From Owenia fusiformis (lineage: Eukaryota > Annelida > Polychaeta > Sabellida > Oweniidae): a stretch of 64,000 nucleotides of DNA. Each line of letters starts with the position of its first letter. The stretch's first letter is position 1. The notes below the pieces were generated by a model. It did no database searches. It was not told the DNA's origin and saw only the letters and a list, made by a program, of their open reading frames with translations. The position numbers were made by a program, and so were the translations under genes. Below are positions 24,601 through 36,600 of the stretch, piece after piece. The stretch covers positions 21,913,759 to 21,977,758 of the forward strand of contig CAIIXF020000009.1 of the NCBI GenBank assembly GCA_903813345.2, given 5' to 3'.

Positions 24601-27600
24601 ACTTCTTTTGTTAGAAGACAAACGGTACAGTGATATTCAATGCATACACGAAATCAATAAAGTTACTTTTATTTCATGTTCTCACGATACGTAGTAACGG
24701 ATTGCTCTCTTTATCAATCCAGTAATATTCATTGCATGCATGAATTGACTCTGTGGCGCAATGGATAGCGCGTTGGACTTCTAGCCGTGATAAACAAAGT
24801 GATTCAAAGGTTGTGGGTTCGAGTCCCACCAGAGTTGATAATTTCTTTTGTTAGAAGACAAACGGTACAGTGATATTCAATGCATACACGAAATCAATAA
24901 AGTTACTTTTATTTCATATTCTCATGATACGTAGCAATGGATTGCTCCCATTATCAATCCAGTAATATTTATTTATGCATGAATTGACTCTGTGGCGCAA
25001 TGGATAGCGCGTTGGTTTTCTAGCTGTGATAAACAAAGTGATTCAAATGTTGTGGGTTCTAGTCCCTCCAGATTGTTAAATGACAAACGGTACAGTGATA
25101 TTCATTGTATGCGAGAAATCAATAATGTTATTACTCATATTTCATGTTCTCATGATACGTAGCAATGGGTTGCTCTCATTATAAATTCAGTAATATTCAC
25201 TGAACGCATGATTAGACTCTGTGTCACAGTGGATGGCGCGTTGGACTTCTAGCTGTGATAAACAAAGTAAATAGACGCAAAATCATTTTTTTGACTCCTA
25301 AAATTATATTTTTTAGGAGTTGAAAAATGATTTTGCGTCACCTGAACTTACCTCAACAGAGCTTTTTCGCCAAAATAATCCCCTCGTTTCAACATTCGTA
25401 TTTCTTGCGGTTCTTCTTTTCCGGATACATTTTGTGTGACACGGACCTTGAAAGAATACCATTTTGATTTATAAGAACAATAAAAGTGATTAATAAATGT
25501 ATCTCTTCTTCTTTCATAATAATGTTTAATAATTACTAGTAACAGACAATGATCTTCCGTACACAAAAGCCAAAAAAGAAAAGGAAACCGTGTTCTTACC
25601 TCTCCTTTTCGGATGATAAAGAAAGTATCACCAGTTTCACCCTCTCGTAATATATACTCGTGTTCATGGAAGAAATCCTATAATATCAAAGTGTTACAAT
25701 CATGATAGAATACCAAGATTATTATATCATTCTCCATTCTCCAGCGCCCCATTGTGTTGTTTTAATTGGACTATACTAACCAACAAATATATTTTAACAG
25801 CACAATATTATCTCTTAAATTCGAACTTTGGCACACACTACCATAGGCTATAACTGTACTAATTGTTACACAGCATGCAGTTCATACATTTCTGTATCAT
25901 ATACATACTGATCCAATTTCAATATCTACTTACAACTTCAAGCACATCTGCAATTTTGGCAAGTTTGTCTGTAGGCAGCTTTTTCAGTAAAGGCACACTG
26001 AAAACAAGAGAAATTAATTGAAACGTGTTGCACATTTCAGTCTCATTGACATTCAGGGTATCTGCTGCATTTGGTTAAACAAGCCAAGTCAAGCACCGTA
26101 TTGAAAAGGGTAAGTACAGTTTGATTGTGCAAGGTTATTGCCAATAGACTAGATGTGAGTAGACTAGAAATAATCTTTTTTTTATTCATAGAAAAAACAT
26201 TTGAAAGCAGTTACATTAACATATACAATATACATAACATCATGGAAGTCACACAATTTTCCATCATATTCTTTTTTAAGGCATCTAACCACACTAGTCT
26301 AATCTAATCTAGTACCCATAATTTCCCACCTTTTTCTCTGCCTATTCGCTTATCAATATTACAATAGGATATTACATTTGCTTTAAATCCTATAAAGGTA
26401 CAATAGGTCTTAACATCGAACATTTGCATAGGTTCACATATCTTTTAACGTCCTTAAAAATTCAAAATTCTGTCAAAGTGATATCAAATGTGAAATATAC
26501 ATGTAAAATCACATCTAGAAATGTGGTTTTAAAAACTGTTATCAACTTTGAAACTTTAATTTTCCTTGAAAATGTGACATTTAGGTTGTGAAGATTCCCC
26601 CATAGACCCACGTTATAAAATAAAAAAACGCATCTTGGTAATTGTACCGTATATAGAATGACTTCGAGGGCTGTCAATAGATGCTACTCTGGCGGACATT
26701 GTAGTTTCATCATTCACGATTTCTACATTATACAGGTCAACGAACAAAATGATACTTTTGGACGACAGGTTGTAACAATGATTTTCCTCAAATAATTGTG
26801 TAGGCTTCATTTTTACAAACTCATATCAATCACCTGCTTGGCATAATTTCCAGATATATATTTTCACACTCTGGCCTTGGTTGGTATGTAAACATACAAC
26901 TGATCGATACAGTCGTATTATTGATCAATGTTGTATGACATACGGTCAATCTGTCACTAATTACTTTTCACTGGTAAGGGAGCTGAATAATTTCAAATTC
27001 ATTTGTTTCTAGGTTACCTTAGGAAACGTGATATCAATTGATTTTTTGTCATGAACTGACTGCAATGTGACTTTAGTTTTACATGTTTTCAATATCTCGA
27101 TCTTCCCGATGGTTTTGATAATTAGCACTTCGGAAATGTCATAATTTCACAATTATTGTGGTTTGAAAGAATGGTCAGTAATATGGGATCGATGCCAGTC
27201 TAGGCTACAGGGCTCAGTTGCTTGGATTAAATCCACTGGCGGATAATGGGGGGGGGGGGGGGGGGGGTAAATTTTGAAGAAAATGGGCCTCAAAATTTGG
27301 GCCCACTTTTGTTTTTTAGGGGCCCCACATTTTTTTCTCTGTCCCGAAATTTGCCCCCCCCCTTGTTGGTTCCCAGATCCGCCCCTGAAATCATTCCCTA
27401 TGTGCTCTACTATAGTTCCACACGGGGAGTCATTACATTGTCAATCCCATTACATCTACTGCAATACAATCCACTCCATAATTATTCAGTGGTATTGATA
27501 TACTAATACTAATAATTGATACCTTCTGAGAAAACGAATATTTTCTTCTTGTCTTTGTAGACCAGTTTTCATCATAATCGCCTGGAAGACTCGTCGGTCT

Positions 27601-30600
27601 AGAACCCACATCCGGGCATTGGAGGCAGCTGAAAGATAAATGTGCATGTCCGTAGTTGTTGTCTACTAACTTGAACCTTTTTGACTTGCTCACATGACCA
27701 GATAGGTTTCAATTTCTCAGAGGTAAGGATGGAAAGACTATTATCCTATGCTAGTCAAACCGATCCATATTAAGAACAGTTCGAAATCATTTTTTCCATT
27801 TCTTCATTTTTCAAAGTACGGCCCTGATAATTCAAAACGATATTCATGTATGTTTTAAACACCAACCCGCCTGCCCAAAATATGCGAGAATGAGCATGAA
27901 CGTATATATATTTTGTAATACCTCTGACTGAAGCTGTTCTGGTACAATTGTATAAAATTGCCAGTTCTCCGAATGCCCTGCCAGGTCCCATCTTTCCCAA
28001 CAATTTTCCATCCTTCATAACTTCCAGTTCTCCCTCTGCAACAAATAACAAACAAAAATAGTAGTTATTGACACGTACAGGCTCTACATTAGTATAACGT
28101 ATTGAGGTCTAACATCCGAATGGCCCATGGACTTAGTTTTTACCAATTTTATACGATTTTTGAAACAATTATTGTTCTATCCCTTCATTTAATTTAGGAT
28201 AACACTCCACCCGCCAATGGTTATATTAAAGAATGATTGTTTCAAAAATTACGGAGAGAAGTGTATGTGACGTCACTTTGCGTTTAATATGTATTTTGCA
28301 GATTTATATTTACCTCGTAAATAGTTGTTAATTGCGATACTAAATGTGCTAAATATGCTAACAACACACTAAATAAGAAACTCCGATAAGAAACGTTATG
28401 TTAGTACCGAAACAAATCAAAAAGTAGAAACACTTCCCAAGTTTACTACATTGTGAACTTTACTGAACAAAAATAAACATTAAAAATAGAAGAAATATAT
28501 CGAGTAATAAGCGCCATTAAAGCTACATCCCCGGAGGGTTCCAAATGTAACTTAAATTAATGAGAATACAATATTTTTAAAATAAAAAGTGTATAATCAA
28601 TTCCGCAATCGGAACCATAGGGAGCCATAAAGTGCCGTTTCGTGTTCCAGTCTCTGACGTGATACCGACACTAACGAGGCGCAGGGACCAGATGGATGGC
28701 AATGCGATGGAGATCAATTTAGAGATGGAAATAAATGATGTAATGTGAAAGCTTTTGGCAATACATCATATTCACATGAATGTAATTTAAAGAAGTTATT
28801 AATGTTCCTCATTAACAAGTCTAAACACTCAACTATTTTAATGCCAGTTGGGAACTGTTCAGCATATATCAGTGACATAAGCCTACTATAGTCTTCAAGA
28901 TTTCCTGATTATATACATTTTTAATATTTAGTTTTAATAATATTTTAGCCCCTTGGGTGATTGCGTAATTGCGCAGTACTAGCGGATGAACCCCATCGAT
29001 TAAGTTGTACTCGCGGTGTTCAATTATTGGATAAGGTATGCTAAAATTCTGGCAAAAGACTATTTCCTCTATTGTCACCCGATCGTCAAAGAATCGATCG
29101 TCAGTATCTTCTGACCATCATAAAGCTGACAATATTTTCCGCTAATCAATGTTCTCTTCGAAGTAATGTCCCCAGACATTTAAATGGACACGGAAGGCAC
29201 CGCCGCATTTAAATGTTGGACCTATTTTCTAAAAACATCACTTTTCATTTTTTGTCTAAAACCATCAAAAACTTCTTCAAATGTAGAATGATACTGAATG
29301 TCCAAATACCAAATTTCGTGACCAAAATGAGGCTGAAAACAATGGTTTGCAAAAATTGTCCCATCTTGCTGTTTTTGGAGAAATATGTGGTCTTTAATAC
29401 CTTTTCTGAAGTTGTTAAGACAGTTTTGGATATTTTGATATGTTGAAAATGGGAAAGGAAGATCATGTCATTTTTCAATTAATCAGTTTCAAATATTAAA
29501 ATGTGTCAATATGCTGCCCTAATCGATGGATTTTCATAATTACATTTACTGCAGTCCTACGATTAGATTTGACGTGTAGTTGATTTTCAGTTTTTTAAAT
29601 GCGGATAATGCAATTTCAAAGTGAGACTTGACCATTCGTATAACGTATCTTTGGTAATAGTTTCCGATATTCAGTTAAGCCAATGAATGATCGGTATTTT
29701 TGGAGAATTCTTGATAAATATGTGTTGTCATACCTGCTGATACGTAAACATGTTGACCGTCATCACCCTCTTTGATGACGTAATGGCTTGTCTTCACGTT
29801 GATGGCATACATACAATCTACCACTTCGCGGAGCTGTGTAGGCTCAAGATTCTTCAGAAAATCGTTATCTAATATGGCGTCTTTAATAAGCTGTTTAGAC
29901 CTGGAAATAAACATGTTTATTTATCAATAAGAGGCAGAATCGATTGCATCGTCCCTTAAAGCTTCCAGGTCATTGGGACTAAGCCTTTAACGTCCTCTTC
30001 AAATCTTAGAACTATGAGAACACAGGGCAGCCAAAATCTCAGATATATATTCAGTCAATAAACCGTGAAAATGATACCAATGATAACCAATTTCCTCATC
30101 CTGACATTTGTTTTTTAATATACTTTATATGCATCGTCAATATTTTATCATTTTGTGGGCATTGACCAAGGATCTTTGAATGGTCATGTCTCACGCACCT
30201 TGACAGATTCTGTGTATTATATAAAACGAATTTGCAGGATTCATATTATTACTTCGTGACTCTGCATCAGCAACGAACAGTGAGGTGATGCTCCCTGTGA
30301 TTTATGGTGCATCATCTGGGATATCATTGTGATTAGTACTATGTATCTAATATACGATTGAACTCAGCCAATTGCTTTCCTTCGGATTTCTAACTGCCTT
30401 TTCTTTGGCATTAGCCCAGAGGCCTTTGTCACAATGTACAACGATCAGAAATGGTACGTGGCCATTTTCAGTGATTTTTGAATTGAGGGCCGCTCATAAC
30501 GTTTCCAATAACAAATGAGCTACACCATATAAGTAAAAGATTAAAGTCCTCTCTGATATTGCATACATCTTGGATTCAGAGACCTGATTCGATACAAAAT

Positions 30601-33600
30601 GTGAAGTAACGCAGAGGCGTAGCTAGCCCATTTTGCGAGTGTACGCCCGTATGATTTCCCGGTTTTATCAAAATTAACAAAACGATGGTTCCATAAAATA
30701 GGAAAATCCCGGGTGTTCAGAAGATAAGGGACACACTAAACACTCTTTATTCAATGAGGGAAATATGTATTGTTTGATCATTTTGACATAGCTTTTTAAA
30801 GGGATTGAATTAACTGTATTAACAGATAATATTCGGGAAACAAAAAATACAGATTCTATATAATCATGCCATCGGCGATCGAAGCCGTCTATCAAGGCGA
30901 TTTTATTTTTTAGGCTACCTAAAACTGTATGTATGAGACTCACTGTTTTAAGCTTTTGTGGTCATTCTCCATGAAATATTATTATTTTTTCTGTGTTTGT
31001 TTTTATCTAGCTCACAAGATGATTAACAATAAAAGAACAGTTACACGACCGTCTCAACTCCATTTCGGATCTTAACAATCTGTACGTGATTCTATAGAAT
31101 AAATTCTATCTTTCTGTTTTTTTTGCATTGCGAACATGTCAATAACAGTATCAATGTTTATATCCTGTTCCCTATGGATATGTATCATGGCCAAGGAAGA
31201 AGGTCTTTCCTCGTTCATTGTGGAACGCAAGTATGACTTAATGCGTTTCAAACTGCTAAAGCTTCGTTCAGCCACGCAAGTGGATACTGGCAATGTTAGC
31301 AGCTGGACCAAACACGTGTAGACATCGGGGTAAAGAGGCTGGGGGTCTGTTGAATAATCTCCTATCGATTTCTATCTCTTGGTAAAATATTTATTTTTCA
31401 TCACAATTAATCAGGTAAATTTTATTTTTCCTTAAAATTTGAGAGTACGCCTGGGCGTACTTGGCGTTCACGTAGCTACGCCACTGAACGAGATTTAAAT
31501 CTAGGTAGGGACCTAGGATAAAGAAAAGACAATACGTATACTGTTACACATGTGGATTCAACCAGGATAACAAATGTGGACATGATGCAATCTAACAAGG
31601 CTTTATGTTAAAAAGTCATATCATCTGAAAAAGTACACTTGGATACACAGCACGGCGACCTTTGTAATGACAAAGGATTATATTTTTGATACTGGCTGTC
31701 TTCCTGGTCCAAATTGACGATGAGACTTTAAGTAGCAATTTTATTAATGTGTCAGAGTAAACTAATTTGATTTTGATTTAAACAATTGATATAATTGATT
31801 ACGACATTTTGAAAGTACAGTCTGGCCCAATCTAAATGACTTTACATTTGTATTCAAATTATGTTTTTATAGCATTTCAAGCGCTTTTCATGAAAGTGAT
31901 GTACTCATTTTTTCTGGGCCAACCTGTATGTTCGGTTTCATGAATAGTTGGCGTAGGCAATAAGGAATAACGCTAGTTATTTCTGTAGATTTAGCAGATT
32001 TGAGGTAAGGTGTGCTCCAAATGGAATGAGCCTCTCTGACATATTTGGGCAAAATGTTACTTTTTTTTAATTTTGAGTTACATCGCACTTACTGATAACG
32101 ATCGTGAATGCTCAGACACCCGATTTCCTCCATTTGACTAGGTCTAGAGGCGAAATATGTCATAAAACTGTTGTAAATATAAAGTGTACTTATGTTTGGA
32201 CCCTGTTATTATGCTATCGCTGCTGTTAAACTGTTAAGGATATTTGGGAGCTCGAAAATTAACAATTTGAAATACACGAGGTCCAAACTAATAAAATTAC
32301 ATCCTAACATTTGTTCTAAATAACTCGTCTACTTCATTCAAATCATTGGTCCACCGTTTTTCTCTCTGTTATACACTTCCCTTCCCAGTTTCCCAGTTTT
32401 AAGGGGGGAGGAGACAGAAAACAGGAATACTAAGTTAATAATTAAATCATAAAATTATCCCATTCTCGAACTCAGCGAACTCATAATCAATCATTTCATG
32501 TTTATCAGCTCAAATGCAGAGATTGTGCATTGCTATCATGTAGAATCAATCACCGAGCAACCAACAACGAATGTGTACATTATAAACACATCTTGTACTT
32601 TCCATCACAAGGAAACCTGAATGAAAAACATTATAGTTGATAACAATCCTCGTGAAAGAGATAAGAGAAAACAAAATGCACAGACACTCGTAAACAAAGA
32701 GCATGAAATTGGATTTATCTTTTTCAGCTCCTGATATCAGTGGCATTATCATAATGACCATAATGAAGATGTTACAATTCATAAGAGTTGGACTAGTTTC
32801 ATTTGCCAGCTCAAGTGTACTAGAGATAAGCAACGTATGGCATGTTTTGAAATGAATGCCATCCCAGGCTTTACGTTTTGTGTTGTATTGCATCAACAGA
32901 AGGGCTGCGATTTGATCTGTTTAACACTTTCATCTGACTGATCATCCAATGCTTTCTGATCAAACATTTTCATGCATCAAGGGGGTAACTAGGATACTGA
33001 GAGCAGATCGAACAATTTTTCAATACTATTGTCAGATAAGTCAGACCTTGAAAAATATTGTAAAATTGTGACAATTCCACCAAAATACATTAATCCCCAA
33101 CACATGTTCACGTGTATAAAGAATGCGGACCTTGAGAACACAAATCGCCTCTTTTCTACAACTGTTTAAAAACATCCAACCAGTGGCGGATCCAGGAACC
33201 AACAGGGGGGGGGGGCAAATTTGAGTTCAGAGAAAAAACCTCCGAAAAAAATTTTGGGCCCCTAAAGCCGAATAGTGGGCCTAAATTTTGAAAATTTGAG
33301 GCCCATTTTCTTCAAAATTTGGCCTAAAATTAAAAAAAATAAGGCCTTAGAAGGCCCAATAATGACCAAAAGGCCCACTTTTTGGGGCCTTAAGGCCTTT
33401 TTTGGCCTACATTTTTTTTGGGCCCAACTTTTTTTTTCTGGGCCAACCTTAGGGGGGGGGCATGCCCCCCCCCCCGGATCCGCCATAGCCAATCATTAAA
33501 AATATTGAAAATCCAAGCAGTCCATCAATCCAGGCGACCCATCTTATACCAAGTTATGAAGTTTTCATACTTGATTGAAAATCAAACTGATAAGTGAGTA

Positions 33601-36600
33601 TGTGAGCCAACACCAACATACAATTCAAACACCATGGCGTCTATGTTATGTAGAAATGTACGGTTGTTACAAATTGACTTTCAACTGTTTTTGATCTATC
33701 CCTTTAATGATATATCGATGTAATGTCAACACTTCGCGGTCGTATACGATTCTAATTACAGTATTTACACGCCTAACCATCGACAAGGTACAGTCACGTG
33801 ACAGGTGACAAAATCTGCCGTAGTACACTTTTGATGTACTATGTCACTATTAACTGATTTTGAGCGAAGACCATGATGTAGGTTCGATGCAGGTTTGCAA
33901 AAATAAATTTTAGGAGAACACAAAGGATTTTATGTTTGATTTCGCGTGCATTCGATTTCAAAGACATTTATTTTTCTAATAACGTTAAAAGATCTTCGAG
34001 CAGTGCTCGATTTTTTTCGTTGTTAGTCTACCCATACGATTCTTCGGTTGGAAAAATGTTGTTTTTTACACATTTCCTTTGATAATTTTCTCCCCTGACG
34101 TCTCAGAGTGTCGAATATTTTTATGAGAATGTGTTTCTCTAAACTACACAGTTTAGGACAGGTGAACATTTAATAAACATTCATGCATTTGATATAATTT
34201 AAAAAATCAGAAATGTACGTTGTCAACTCCCAGTGTAATTGAAATACATGAGTTATAATATTAAACATTGCAATGATTTAATTTCAAAATGCATTAAGGG
34301 TTTTATGCGTTACAAGTGATGTTCAACGAAATGCTCCTGTATCCCTAGTACAGATAAACAGGTAAAAGTGATTTTTTCGTTGAATGCTATTTTATTTTAT
34401 GAAAGTATTAATATGGTGATTAATATGTGACCACGGCGTGTTTTCTTCCGACCTCTCTAACCACTCGACGTCCGTACGTTACGTTATGTTTAGTTGCACT
34501 TTTATGAATTTTAATAATCTTAAGGAGTTCATAGAGAGATCTTTACTAGCTAATCCAAGATGACTTTATGCTACAGGGTGTCCCGAAAGTATGGGCCCCC
34601 ATAGGCAGACATATACCAATGTCTCCATGTATGTGTCGTATATCATTTTAAAGCTCATCCAAAGTTACATTAATTTGCCGAGTATCATGGTTCAACTCAC
34701 AAATGGAAAAAGTTACAGGAATTTCAAAAGTTAGTGTTTGGACAAAATTAAAGTCAGTTTTACACCAAAACAATAGTCGGTGTGTCTCCTTAGCCGCCAT
34801 GTTAACAGCAGCAATACTTTCCATATATGATCTTAAACTGGCTTCAAATAGGGATATGGCGTTTTGTAATCTTCATAAAACCTTTTTAAGGCATAAGAAG
34901 AGTTTCCTTGGAGTATCTACCCTAAACGTCATCTTTTTAGAACTCGATATCCATATATTATCCTCGAGAATAGCATCCATATTTTCTGTCACATTCAGGT
35001 CAGGGCTGTTTCCAGGATACTGAAATGAACTTTTTGGCAAAACGCTAATTTTTGAAATGCCTGTTACTTTTTACCATTTGAACCATCATATTTGGCAAAT
35101 CAATGTAACTTTGGATAAGCTTAAATATGATATATGACACATACTATGGAGAAATTGGTATATGTCTGCCTAGGGGGGAAAGTGCAGAAGTTCAAAAGCC
35201 AGGGTTATGGAATACTAAAAAATTATTAGTAACATTGAAATTTAATCATATCAATGACAATTTTATTGATTAACGGACAAAATATTAGAGTAAATTTTTC
35301 GATATGCCAGCCCTATTATTATAAATTATTACTTTATTATCAAATATGTTCCTTAATTACACGTACATTATAGCATTTCATTCATGTAAAATTAACTGTG
35401 AATTGAGATCTGTAAGGCCAATGTGACAACATACATTCGAGTTGACAACATACATTATCTGTTTTTCGTAGTAGCATCCAAAGTAAAAAGCGGTTTTGCA
35501 TTAACTCTGGATGTATATTTGTATACTTATCTTAAGTTGTGTTAGGCGTAGTTTGGCTGTTATTTGCATAGCAAAACAAAAATTAGAGAGAATTTTGCGA
35601 AATTCAGTCAAGATTTAGAGATCCCTGACGTACTGGGTAGATCTATAACAAGATATTGAAGTTGCTGAGGATCATTTGAAGTAGATGTGCATATTTGCAA
35701 CTTAATTACAAATCGAATGCAACAACTGCCTGATGATGAACTGACACAATATTGATCAAATCAATGCTAGTTCTTACCTCGCTTCCTCATTCTAGAAAAT
35801 GGCGATATAAAATGGCGGAAATGACATAGTACATCAAAAGTGTACTACGGCATATTTTGTCACTGTCACGTGACTGTACCTTGTCGATGGTTAGGCGTGA
35901 TTTATAGAAGATAAATCGGTCAATTTACTTAAAGCACGATAAATGGTCATGCATTCAAATGAAACTACGGAGTTTAGAAATCAAAGATGGCGCAAATAAC
36001 CCATGCTACCAAACTACACATGTTCAAGACATTGTTGGAGTAAGTTATTCACACATCAAGCATTTTTAATTTTGAGCAATGTATTCTATTTAATGCGTAA
36101 ATTTTCATAGAAAAATAATCATCATTTCATTTACTGTAATGGGCAATTGTAATCTTGAAAATTACATAAAATTCCCATCATGTGCATCGTGTCGTCGTCC
36201 AGATCGATATGAAATTAGATCATCATCGAATGTACTTATTGAGGAATGAATTGCTGATTGATTATGATACTTTACAAACAGAACTTGAATCTTGTAACAA
36301 GCCAACTTTAAAAGGATTAAGAAATAATATGCTGATCAATTTATGGGAGAAATAGCCGAGCACCTATATGTCACGATGACTTGTCAGTTCGATACACCAG
36401 CGGCTTATTTTCTATCGATCAAATTACCTGTTTAGATTAAGAACCGTTATATATTCTAACGGTGGGTTGATATGTTTCTATGATTGCCTGTCCGTCCGTC
36501 TGTCTGTCTGTCTGTTAATTTGTGTGTTTGCTGCTTAGAGGGACATTTGGTCCATTTGTATAGCTACTAACTCAATGATTTATTTCTTGAGTATATTTTA

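Larger units (their letters stand above)
23160..25270 (+). repeat. Tandem array of ~240-bp units, each carrying a tRNA-Arg gene or relic
   Basis: tRNA starts fall at 23784, 24023, 24263, 24507, 24747, 24986 and 25215, a spacing of 229-244 bp. Spacers are also conserved (ACGAAATCAATAAAGTTACT, then ACGTAGTAACGGATTGCTCT, ending TATGCATGAATT). A lone spacer without a tRNA lies at 23160-23285. The array sits in PRKG1 intron 7 on the strand opposite the kinase. Confidence 0.9.
33768..35899. mobile_element. 2132-bp inverted-repeat element with 5-bp target duplication ATTTA
   Basis: Terminal inverted repeats of ~78 bp (33768-33845 and 35822-35899, starting CACGCCTAACCATC) differ by about one mismatch and one indel. 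ATTTA flanks both ends (33763-33767, 35900-35904). It shares its terminus and the TTTCCGCCATTTTA subterminal motif with 20826-21227. No transposase is seen. A mariner-like element is inserted inside it. Confidence 0.78.

Noticed and set aside
29213-29478. Overlapping 77-codon frames on both strands
   Set aside because: Low complexity (F/K/I/L-rich), mutually antisense and inside intron 2; no splice context.
32546-32896. 116-codon minus-strand frame with hydrophobic stretches in intron 1
   Set aside because: No recognisable domain and no convincing splice sites that join in phase with the kinase. Hydrophobicity is expected from AT-rich DNA.
33262-33499. Mirror-image open frames rich in Pro/Gly/Lys/Phe
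   Set aside because: They lie wholly within the hAT-like MITE and reflect its GGGCC and polyT/polyA composition.
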